Assembly: GCA_036004405.1 (NCBI GenBank)
Contig: DASYRM010000187.1
Coordinates: 1-64,000, forward strand
DNA length: 64,000 bases
Reading direction: 5' to 3'
Origin: DASYRM01 sp036004405
GTDB taxonomy: Bacteria > Acidobacteriota > Vicinamibacteria > Vicinamibacterales > UBA2999
Each line of letters opens with the position of its first letter. Position 1 is the stretch's first letter. The notes below the pieces were generated by a model. That model saw only the letters and a program-made list of their open reading frames with translations, was not told the origin of the DNA and did no database searches. The position numbers and the translations under genes are program-made. Below are positions 55,714 to 62,942 of the stretch, in pieces.

Positions 55714-56880
55714 CTACACCGTTGTGAGCTGTAAGCGAAGCGCACTTTCGGCCGCGGCAACGCCGGCTCCGGGGGGCACCCGGTGACCCTGCGTCGCGAG
55801 CGCCGCCTCGAGCGCGGCCAGGAACTGCAGCAGCGTCTGCGGCGTGGAGCTGGCACCCATCAGGCCGACGCGCCAGATCTTGCCCGCGAGCGGACCCAGC
55901 CCCGCGCCCACTTCGAGGTTGAAGGTCCCGAGCAGCGTCTTGCGGACGGCGAGCTCGTCGACCCCGGCGGGGACGCGCACGGTATTAAGCGTCCACAGGC
56001 GCTCGTTCGGCGGCGGCAGCAGCGACAGCCCCATGGCTTCGATGCCGGCCACGAGTGCCAGGTGATGACGCTCATGACGTCCGAAGCGCGCCTCGAGCCC
56101 TTCCTCTTCGACCATCAGCAGCGCCTCGCGCAGCGCGTAGATGAGCGTGGTGGAGAGCGTGTGGTGATACTTGCGCCCCTGCCAGTAGTCCTCGAGCAGC
56201 TTCATATCGAGGTAGAAGCTGCGGCACTTCACCATCTTCACGCGCGCCACGCCCGAGATGGCCACCGGCGACATGCCAGCCGGGGCGCCAATGCACTTCT
56301 GGCTGCAGGAGTACGCGGCGTCCACGCCCCAGCCGACCAGATCCACCGGATGACCGCCAAGCGACGTCACCGTATCCACCACCGTGAGCGCTCCGTGCTC
56401 GCGCGCGATGGCCGCCAGCTCTTTCACCGGGTTGATCACGCCGGTGGAGGTCTCGGCGTGCACGATGCCGACCACGTCGGCGCCTTCCTTCTTCAGCTCG
56501 GCGCGCAGGAGGGCGGGATCCACGGCCCGGCCCCACTCCACGTCGATGCGGCGGACACGGGCGCCGTAGCGCTCCATGATGTCGACCAGACGGTCGCCGA
56601 AGTAGCCGGTCACGGCCACAACGGCACGGGTACCTTCGGAGACGAGGTTGGCGACGGCGGCTTCCATCGCCGAAGTGCCGGTGCCGGACGTGGCCAGGGT
56701 GAGCGCCTGCTCGTCGGCTTTGAACAGGCGGCGCAGCGACAGGCGAACGTCGTCGAGCAGCGGCACGAAATCCGGATCGAGATGGCTCAGCACGGGCGCG
56801 GCCATGGCGCGCATCACGCGCGGAGCGATGAGGCTCGGGCCAGGCCCGAGCAGGATGCGTTCGGTGGACGGAAGTGGCAT
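55714..56880 (-). CDS. Alanine-glyoxylate / serine-pyruvate-type aminotransferase (class V)
   Basis: A 388-residue PLP enzyme, fold type I class V, of the AGXT type. Lys195 in SCSQKCIGAPAG binds PLP; TSGTGTSAMEAAV, VTGYFGDR, HAETSTGVINP and VVDTVTSLGGHPVD are typical of AGXT. Alanine-glyoxylate transaminases turn glyoxylate to glycine; serine-pyruvate activity is an alternative. ATG 56880 fits. It follows the aldolase gene after 35 bases, and the aldolase of this operon would supply glyoxylate. Confidence 0.88.
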   Translation of the reverse strand: MPLPSTERILLGPGPSLIAPRVMRAMAAPVLSHLDPDFVPLLDDVRLSLRRLFKADEQALTLATSGTGTSAMEAAVANLVSEGTRAVVAVTGYFGDRLVDIMERYGARVRRIDVEWGRAVDPALLRAELKKEGADVVGIVHAETSTGVINPVKELAAIAREHGALTVVDTVTSLGGHPVDLVGWGVDAAYSCSQKCIGAPAGMSPVAISGVARVKMVKCRSFYLDMKLLEDYWQGRKYHHTLSTTLIYALREALLMVEEEGLEARFGRHERHHLALVAGIEAMGLSLLPPPNERLWTLNTVRVPAGVDELAVRKTLLGTFNLEVGAGLGPLAGKIWRVGLMGASSTPQTLLQFLAALEAALATQGHRVPPGAGVAAAESALRLQLTTV

Positions 56881-56915
56881 CAGAACGGAAACCTCGTAAT
56901 CGATGGGTGCGGAAT

Positions 56916-57815
56916 TCAGTGAACGAGCGGCAGCGCGTCGAGCGCGTGGAGCTGTGCGCGCAGGGTGTCGACCACCTGCGCCGGCGCACGGCCCAGGGGT
57001 GACCTGGGCGATCCGCCGGTGTAGCCGAGCAGGTCGAGCGCGGCCTTGAGCGCGGGCACGCCGTGGGCGGTCCCGATGGTGCGGGCAATCGGCGTCAAGC
57101 GCTGCTGCAGCGCGCGGGCTTTCTCGATCTGGTGATCGCGGACCAGGGCCTGGAGGCGGACGCACTCGTCGGGAAAGATCGACGCCAGCGCCAGGATGCC
57201 GCCGTCGCAGCCGGCGCACAGCGCATGGAAATAGGTGGTGGCCGAACCGGCGAGGACGGTGAAGGTGTCGGGCGTGCGGGCCACGAGGTCGGCAATCTGA
57301 GCCAGGTCGCTGCCCGACTCCTTCATCCCGACGATGTTCGGATGCGCCGCCAGCGTGGCCACGGCGTCCACCGGCAGGTTCACGCCGGTGAACATCGTCA
57401 CGTTGTAGAGCAGCACCGGCACCGGCGAGGCATCGGCCACCGCGGTGTAGTGGCGCGCGAACACTTCGGCCGTCATCTGGGTTTTGAAGAACGCCGGGGT
57501 GCGCACCAGCACGGCGTCGGCGCCGAGCCGGGCGGCGCGGGCCGTGGCGGCTATGCTGGCGCGCGTGGATTCCCGCCCGGTGCCGACCATGAACGGCCGG
57601 TCCCGGGGGACCTCTTCGCGCGCAACGGCCACGACGCGATCGGCTTCGTCGTCGTCGAGCTGCGGCGCCTCGCCATTGGAGCCGAGCACCACGATCCCGG
57701 TGAGGGTGCTCGTCATCCAGCGACGCACGTTGCCGCGAAGCCCAGCCTCGTCCACCGTGTCATCGTCACGAAACGGCGTGACGATGGGGGTGTAGACGCC
57801 GGCAAAGGGTTTCAT
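56916..57815 (-). CDS. DapA-family aldolase, 4-hydroxy-2-oxoglutarate aldolase-like
   Basis: A 299-residue Schiff-base aldolase. Lys165 in IVGMKESG and Tyr137 in LLYNVT are the catalytic pair. The loop IVVLGSNGEAPQLDDDE and the FTGVNLPVDAVATLAAHPNIVGM stretch resemble human HOGA1 (4-hydroxy-2-oxoglutarate aldolase) more than DapA, which has a different GTTGE loop. Its products would be pyruvate and glyoxylate. DapA, KDG or NAL activity cannot be excluded. The ATG overlaps the permease stop in an ATGA. The next gene is an aminotransferase acting on glyoxylate. Confidence 0.8.
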   Translation of the reverse strand: MKPFAGVYTPIVTPFRDDDTVDEAGLRGNVRRWMTSTLTGIVVLGSNGEAPQLDDDEADRVVAVAREEVPRDRPFMVGTGRESTRASIAATARAARLGADAVLVRTPAFFKTQMTAEVFARHYTAVADASPVPVLLYNVTMFTGVNLPVDAVATLAAHPNIVGMKESGSDLAQIADLVARTPDTFTVLAGSATTYFHALCAGCDGGILALASIFPDECVRLQALVRDHQIEKARALQQRLTPIARTIGTAHGVPALKAALDLLGYTGGSPRSPLGRAPAQVVDTLRAQLHALDALPLVH

Positions 57816-58786
57816 CGATCCAATTGTACAGGGCCGCGGCCAGCGCCTTGAACCGCAAGGTTCACGGCAAGGACCACGAGGAATATCGCACCGGCCGGCG
57901 CCAGCGCCCAGGGCGCGTCGCCGAGCAGCGCGGCGTTTGCTGCGTCCTGCAGCATCGTGCCCCAAGTGGGCGTGGCCTCGGGAAAGCCCAGGCCGATGTA
58001 GGACATCGTGGCCTCGGCCAGGATGAAGGCCGGCAGCAGCAGCGTCGCCTGCATGAGGAGATGGCCGCGCGCCGACGGCAGCAGGTGACGCAGCAGCACG
58101 CGTGCCGATCCCGCGCCCAGCGCCTCGGCGGCCGACACGTAGTCGCGCGAGCGCTCGGACGCGATGATGGCGCGCACGCCGCGGGCCACCGTGGGCCATC
58201 CCAGCACGACGAAGATCCCCGCCAGCGACAGGAACACGGTGCGCGGCGGTACTACGAGCGGCAGCGCGGCACGCAGCGCCAGCACGACATAGATCGCCGG
58301 CAGCACCAGCACGAACTCGGTGACGCGCGACAGCAGCAGATCCACGCGGCCACCGGCGTACCCGGACACGCCGCCCACCAGGCCGCCAAGGAGGGTGGCC
58401 CCGAGCGTGGCGATGAGCGCCAACGCCAGCGTGAGACGTGAGCCGTGCACGAGGCGCGCGAAGATGTCGCGGCCGTAGCCGTCGGCGCCGAGCAGAAGCA
58501 GCGGCACACCGGCGTCCGGCGCGCCAGTCACGAGACGTCCGCCGTCGAACCAACGCAGCGGGATGCGCTCGGTCACCACCGTCTCGAACCGTTTTTCGAG
58601 GCGGCTCACCATGCGTTGCCGGTAGATGAACGGCGCGCGCGGACCGCCGTCCCACACGTGCACGGCGGTGGGCGGCGCGCTGAACAGATCGGCAAACGCG
58701 CGATCGGGGGCGTTGGGCGCCACCCAGGGCGCGAGGATCGCCACCAGCCCAACGAGGGCGAGCAGGCCGATGCCCGCGCGCCTCAC
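57812..58786 (-). CDS. Peptide-type ABC transporter permease, DppC/OppC-like
   Basis: A 324-residue permease. The first helix is followed by a periplasmic loop, then LLLGADGYGRDIFARLVHG (the DppC segment GTDxxGRDxxSRL), SRLTLALALIATLGATLLGGLVG and the EAA-like loop SRDYVSAAEALGAGSARVLLRHLLPS. It starts at GTG 58786, overlapping the upstream permease stop in a GTGA. The stop overlaps the aldolase ATG. ATPase subunits are not in the window. Confidence 0.9.
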   Translation of the reverse strand: MRRAGIGLLALVGLVAILAPWVAPNAPDRAFADLFSAPPTAVHVWDGGPRAPFIYRQRMVSRLEKRFETVVTERIPLRWFDGGRLVTGAPDAGVPLLLLGADGYGRDIFARLVHGSRLTLALALIATLGATLLGGLVGGVSGYAGGRVDLLLSRVTEFVLVLPAIYVVLALRAALPLVVPPRTVFLSLAGIFVVLGWPTVARGVRAIIASERSRDYVSAAEALGAGSARVLLRHLLPSARGHLLMQATLLLPAFILAEATMSYIGLGFPEATPTWGTMLQDAANAALLGDAPWALAPAGAIFLVVLAVNLAVQGAGRGPVQLDR

Positions 58787-59751
58787 GCGCCCGTCTCCTC
58801 GCGCACGCGCGGGTCCACCGCCGCCAGCAGCAGATCGCCCGCGAGCGTGCCGCAGGCGAGCAGCGCGGACCCGGCCGCGGCACAGCCGGCGACGAGATAG
58901 ATGTCCCGCGCCCGGAGCGCCTCGTACATCAAGCGGCCAAGCCCCGGCCACGTGGTGACGTACTCGACGACGAACGACCCCGAGAGCAGCACGCCAATCG
59001 CGACCCCGAGCACGGCGCAGATCGGGCGGAGCGACGCCGGCCAGGCGTGGCGCCAGATCAGCGCCGGTCCTGGCACTCCCCGCGCCCGCGCCGCGGTCAC
59101 AAACGGCTGATCGACCACCTCCGTCAACGCCTGGGACTGCAGTCGCTCGAAGGTGGCGGCAATGGGCAGCGCCAGCGCCAGCGCCGGCAGCGGAATGTGC
59201 CACGCGACGTCGGCCAGCCAGGCGGCCCACGAAAGGTCGCCGGCACTGGCCGATGACATCCCACCCGCGGGCACGATGCCGGTGCGCGCCGCGATGAACA
59301 CGAAGATGAGCGAGGTCAAGAGCGGCGGCAGCGACACACACAGGGCCGAGAGCAGCCGGATCACGGTTCGGGCAACGGTCCGTCCACCGCTGCCGCTGAC
59401 CACCCCGAGAAAGATGCCGCTCGCTGTCGCCAGCGTCAGCGCCACGATGGCGAGGATGGCGGTGTTGAGAGCCGCCGGGCCGAGCACGCTGATGACCGGA
59501 CGGTTGTAGAGAAACGACTCGCCGAGGTCGAGGCGCACGGCGCGCGAGGCCCAGTGGGCCCACTGCACGATGATGGGCTGGTCGAGGCCGAAGCGCTCAC
59601 GCAGGGCCGCGACTTCTCCCGCCTTTGCCAGCGGCCCGAGCAGCGTGGCGAGATCGCCCGGCGCCGCGCGCGTGAGGAGAAACGCGGTGGACGAGGCGCA
59701 GGCAACCAGCACCAGCGCGAAGGCCACACGACGCACGAGAAATGCGCGCAT
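58783..59751 (-). CDS. Peptide-type ABC transporter permease, DppB/OppB-like
   Basis: A 322-residue permease. The N-terminus MRAFLVRRVAFALVLVACAS is typical for DppB, with RAAPGDLATLLGPLA, ERFGLDQPIIVQWAHWA, DLGESFLYNRPV and the loop VDQPFVTAARARGVPGPALIWRHAWPAS. The ATG at 59751 opens the operon: permease, permease, aldolase, aminotransferase, protease, transglycosylase. The ABC substrate-binding protein is probably the gene at 62939 with 3 kb between. Confidence 0.9.
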   Translation of the reverse strand: MRAFLVRRVAFALVLVACASSTAFLLTRAAPGDLATLLGPLAKAGEVAALRERFGLDQPIIVQWAHWASRAVRLDLGESFLYNRPVISVLGPAALNTAILAIVALTLATASGIFLGVVSGSGGRTVARTVIRLLSALCVSLPPLLTSLIFVFIAARTGIVPAGGMSSASAGDLSWAAWLADVAWHIPLPALALALPIAATFERLQSQALTEVVDQPFVTAARARGVPGPALIWRHAWPASLRPICAVLGVAIGVLLSGSFVVEYVTTWPGLGRLMYEALRARDIYLVAGCAAAGSALLACGTLAGDLLLAAVDPRVREETGA

Positions 59752-59793
59752 CCGGTGACGTGATTGTATGCCGCTCACAGAGCGGGGCGTAGA

Positions 59794-60388
59794 ATGGCGC
59801 TCATGCCCGGCCATGATGGCGCGCTGCCGAATCCCCGTGGCGTGAAGCTCACCTACGACGACTTCGTGCTGTTCCCCGACGACGGGCTGCGGCACGAGTT
59901 GATCGACGGAGAGCACTACGTGACACCGTCGCCCAACGCGAAACATCAGCGCGTCCCTGGCAAACCTGCACTTGCTGATTGGGCTCTGGCTGCGAGCGCG
60001 CCCGATTGGCCAGCTGTTTTTTGCGCCTTTCGACGTGGTGTTTTCGCGCTTCGACGTCGTCGAGCCCGATCTGCTCTACATGTCGAAGGAGCGAGCCGCC
60101 GAGATCCTGACGAGGGCCAACGTCCAGGGCACGCCGGAACTCGTCGTCGAAGTGGGCTCCCCCGGCACCCGCAGACGCGACGAAACCCTCAAGCGAGCGC
60201 TCTACGAGCGTACCGGCGTGTCGGACTACTGGGTCGTCGATCCCGAGCTCGACGTCGTTCGAGTCTACCGGCGCAACGGCGATCGATTCGGCCGGCCGCA
60301 AGAGCTCTCGACGGAGGCGGGCGACGTGCTGGCAACTCCCCTCCTCCCGTGCCTCGAGCTTCCGCTCGCCGAGGTCTTCCGTCCGTAG
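59794..60388 (+). pseudogene. Uma2 family (DUF820) putative nuclease, frameshifted
   Basis: The first part reads KLTYDDFVLFPDDGLRHEL, IDGEHYVTPSPNAKHQRV in one frame. The rest reads NLHLLIGLWLRARPIGQLFF, VEPDLLYMSKE, ELVVEVGSPGTRRRDETLKR and SDYWVVDPE in the next, to TAG at 60386. Removing one C from CCC at 59955-59957 rejoins them to a normal Uma2 protein of about 197 residues, with a PD-(D/E)xK core (Asp in EPD, Glu in VVEV). A homopolymer error in sequencing is as likely as a true mutation. Confidence 0.75.
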
Positions 60389-60415
60389 GCGCGTCGTCAC
60401 CATTGCCGTCACAAC

Positions 60416-60443
60416 TTGACATCAGTCTTACAACTAGTAAGAT
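60416..60443 (+). promoter_or_regulatory. Promoter and PadR operator
   Basis: TTGACA (60416-60421) and TAAGAT (60438-60443), 16 bp apart. An inverted repeat TCTTAC ... GTAAGA (60426-60431 and 60437-60442, AACTA between) covers the spacer and the -10 box, so PadR binding would block its own transcription. The ATG at 60450 is 7 bases after the -10 box: a leaderless message. Confidence 0.7.
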
Positions 60444-60449
60444 CGCGTC

Positions 60450-60764
60450 ATGTCACCGCGCTCCAAACAGCCGCCACGTCTGTCTCCCAAGGAATCGCTG
60501 ATTGTGGAGCTGCTGCTCCGCGACACGGAGCTCTACGGTCTGCAGCTCGTGGCCGCGTCCCGAGGCCGCCTGAAACGCGGCACGGTGTACGTGACGCTCG
60601 GCCGGATGGAAGACAAGGGCTTCATCACCTCGCGCGAGGAGGCCCCACCAGCCGATGAAGGCGGATTGCCGCGGCGCCTCTATCGCGCCACGGCGCTTGG
60701 GCGACAGGTGTACGAAGCCTGGAACATGGCCGCGGCCCACATGGCGCTGAGGTACGCGCGATGA
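60450..60764 (+). CDS. PadR family transcriptional regulator
   Basis: A 104-residue winged-helix regulator. PRLSPKESLIVELLLRDTELYGLQL is the first helix pair, GTVYVTLGRMEDKGFITSR the recognition helix and wing, and PRRLYRATALGRQVYEAW the last strand and helix. PadR proteins are repressors that respond to small ligands. Its own promoter carries an operator. The stop overlaps the next gene in an ATGA, so the membrane protein is its likely partner and target. Confidence 0.9.
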   Translation: MSPRSKQPPRLSPKESLIVELLLRDTELYGLQLVAASRGRLKRGTVYVTLGRMEDKGFITSREEAPPADEGGLPRRLYRATALGRQVYEAWNMAAAHMALRYAR

Positions 60765-61738
60765 CCCGCCCAGGCGATCGCGTGCGGCGGCTGGCGATGC
60801 GCTGCTGCAGTGAGCGTACGCGCCGGCGGCTGATCGATCCCGCGGTGGCAGACCTGCAAGCCGAGGTCGCGGCCGCGCGACGGACCGGCTCCGCGTGGCA
60901 GACCGTGCGAGCGTTCGTCGCCGGCTACGGGTCCATCCTCAAGGTGATGATCATCGGCCTCTGCGGCGAGCTGCGGAGCGCCGCGACGTGGGAACGCGAG
61001 GAGGCGACGCGCGCCCGGCGCGGCGCGTGGGTGGCGCTCGGCATCATCATCGTGTCCACCGTGCTCCTCGAACTGCCACTGCTCCGATCGATGTCGTCCA
61101 CGGTGCTCGGAGTCGGCGAACGCGTGCGGATGGCGACCTACCTGGCGCCCTCGACGCTGGCGCTCAGTGCGCCGCTGGGCTTCGCGGTCGCGACGGCCTG
61201 GGCCCTCCACGGCGCCGCACGCAGACGCAAAGTTGCCGCCGCCGCGCTCCTCGCGGCCGCGCTGACGGCGCCAGCGATGTTCGCCAACCTCGGGTGGGTG
61301 ACGCCCGACGCCAACCAGGCGTTCCGCGAGACGGTTCTCGCGCACCATGTCCCACCCGTCCCGGTACCCGTTCGCGGGGACGGCGAGCTGCGGCTGGGCG
61401 ATCTGCGCGACCGGCTGCGTCAGGCGCGCGACGGCGCCCGCGAGCAGGAAGCGCGGAACCTGGAAACGCTCTACTACCGGAAGTGGGCCATGAGTGCCAC
61501 GCCGCTCGCCATGGTCGGCTTGATCGTGGCGCTCGCGTTCAGGCGCCCATGGACGCGCGCGGGGTTGATCGCCATGGCGTGCGGCGTCTACGCGGGGCAG
61601 TACGCGCTCTTGCTGGTGACGTTTCCGCTGGCGGACGCCGGCATGGCCCGACCCATCGTGCTCGAGTGGGCCGGCAATACCGTGTACGCCGCGGCGGCGG
61701 TGCTGATTACTTCGCTGCGGTGGCGGCGGCCGGCGTAA
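60761..61738 (+). CDS. Integral membrane protein partner of PadR
   Basis: A 325-residue membrane protein with about six helices (GAWVALGIIIVSTVLLELPLL, LAPSTLALSAPLGFAVATAW, KVAAAALLAAALTAPAMFA and three near the C-terminus). A periplasmic loop with a charged helix (DLRDRLRQARDGAREQEARN) lies between the third and fourth. No family named. It is translationally coupled to PadR (ATGA), and pairs of this kind are frequent in Acidobacteriota. The 3' end overlaps the parvulin gene on the other strand by 32 bases. Confidence 0.72.
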   Translation: MTRPGDRVRRLAMRCCSERTRRRLIDPAVADLQAEVAAARRTGSAWQTVRAFVAGYGSILKVMIIGLCGELRSAATWEREEATRARRGAWVALGIIIVSTVLLELPLLRSMSSTVLGVGERVRMATYLAPSTLALSAPLGFAVATAWALHGAARRRKVAAAALLAAALTAPAMFANLGWVTPDANQAFRETVLAHHVPPVPVPVRGDGELRLGDLRDRLRQARDGAREQEARNLETLYYRKWAMSATPLAMVGLIVALAFRRPWTRAGLIAMACGVYAGQYALLLVTFPLADAGMARPIVLEWAGNTVYAAAAVLITSLRWRRPA

Positions 61739-62807
61739 CCGGCTGCCCGCCGGCCACCACGCCCTTCGCCTCGACCAGCCGTCGCGCCAGGTAGTGCTCC
61801 ACCTTGGCGTCGTTGCGCGCGGCGGTGATGAACGCCGCCCGCAGCACCTGCTCCTTGCGCGACTTCAGCGAGTCGCGCAGGTTGTCCTTCATGCCGGGCG
61901 TGCTGAGGTCGCGCTGCCCCGCGGGCTCGTGCGACACCACCAGGACCAAGGTGTAGGCGCCGTTGCTGGACGCCAGGTTGACCGTGCCCGCCGTCTTACC
62001 CAGCACCGCGGCCTTCAACTGCGGGGGCGCCTGCTGCAGGCGCGAGAGCGGCACCAGCCCCAGGTCGCCGCCGCGGGCGGCCGTCTCCGGATCCTCGGAG
62101 TAGCCCGCCGCGAGCTCGCGGAACGACGCGCCGGCCTTCAGCCGCTCCATCAGCATCTGCACCTTCTGCGCGGCCGCCTGCGGGGTGGTCGCGTCGTCGC
62201 CCGTGCCGTTGCTGACCTGCTGCTCGGGTCCCGGCGTGATCACGATCTGCGCCAGGTGATAGGCCTCTTCGGGCAGGTTGAACTGCGCGCGGTTGGCGTT
62301 GAAGAAGTCGGTGATCTCCTGCTCGCCGACCGTAATCTTGTCGGTCACCTCGTGCGCGATGACCTTCTGCGTCACCAGGTCGCGGCGCAGGCTTTCGCGC
62401 ATGTCGGCGGGCGTCAGCCCGCGCTGCGTGAGCTGCTGCTGAAACACGTCGTCGGGAATGTTCTTCTTGGCGTTGGCTTCGGCCGTGTCGAGCTCGGTCT
62501 GCGGCACCTCGATCTTCAGTTCGGTGGCCTTGGAGAGCAGGATCTCCTGAATGATCAACTCGTCCAGGAGGCCCATCTTGGCCAGCACCGCCTCTTCTTC
62601 GGACGCGGTGGCGCCGGCGTCGCGCGAGCGCCGGTAGGCCTTGTCCACGTCCTGACGCGTGATCGCCTTGCCGTTCACCACCACCCACGTGTCGGCGGTG
62701 ACGGCGGGACCGGCAGGCGCCGCCGGCGTGCGATTGCACGCGGCAGCCAGAAGACCCACGAGGACGAGCGCGGACGGACGGACGAGACGGTGCGTGGACA
62801 ACAACAT
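61707..62807 (-). CDS. Parvulin-type peptidyl-prolyl isomerase lipoprotein (SurA/PrsA-like)
   Basis: A 366-residue exported protein with lipobox LAAAC. The N-terminal SurA-like domain (about 35-180) starts WVVVNGKAITRQDVDKAYRR; the parvulin domain (about 185-305) has AYHLAQIVITPG, RLKAGASFRELAAGYSEDP and GGDLGLVPLSRLQQAP. Such proteins fold outer-membrane or exported proteins. ATG 62807 gives the right signal. It is downstream of the ABC binding-protein gene, with a repeat array between. Confidence 0.87.
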   Translation of the reverse strand: MLLSTHRLVRPSALVLVGLLAAACNRTPAAPAGPAVTADTWVVVNGKAITRQDVDKAYRRSRDAGATASEEEAVLAKMGLLDELIIQEILLSKATELKIEVPQTELDTAEANAKKNIPDDVFQQQLTQRGLTPADMRESLRRDLVTQKVIAHEVTDKITVGEQEITDFFNANRAQFNLPEEAYHLAQIVITPGPEQQVSNGTGDDATTPQAAAQKVQMLMERLKAGASFRELAAGYSEDPETAARGGDLGLVPLSRLQQAPPQLKAAVLGKTAGTVNLASSNGAYTLVLVVSHEPAGQRDLSTPGMKDNLRDSLKSRKEQVLRAAFITAARNDAKVEHYLARRLVEAKGVVAGGQPVTPAAATAAK

Positions 62808-62857
62808 AGACGGCCAGCGTACAGCGGGCCGCCTGCGCCGAACAATAGGCGGGTGGA

Positions 62858-62942
62858 GGGCCGCCCGAGGACGGGCCGCCTGAGGACGGGCCGCCTGAAG
62901 GCGGCCCCTACGACTGACCGGCCGCCTGAAGGCGGCCCCTAC
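62858..62942. repeat. Tandem hairpin array after the ABC binding-protein gene
   Basis: Two 15-base half units (GGGCCGCCCGAGGAC, GGGCCGCCTGAGGAC), then two full hairpins with arms GGGCCGCC/GGCGGCCC and GGCCGCC/GGCGGCC, each with a TGAA loop. The last CTA at 62939-62941 is the complement of the binding-protein stop. This is not a CRISPR array: units are adjacent and have no spacers. Confidence 0.75.

Noticed and set aside
56916..57815. Plain dapA of lysine biosynthesis
   Set aside because: The GSNGE loop and the neighbouring glyoxylate-type aminotransferase fit a hydroxyoxoglutarate aldolase better. DapA activity is not strictly excluded.
62858..62942. CRISPR array
   Set aside because: Units are adjacent hairpins without spacers, and no cas genes are present.
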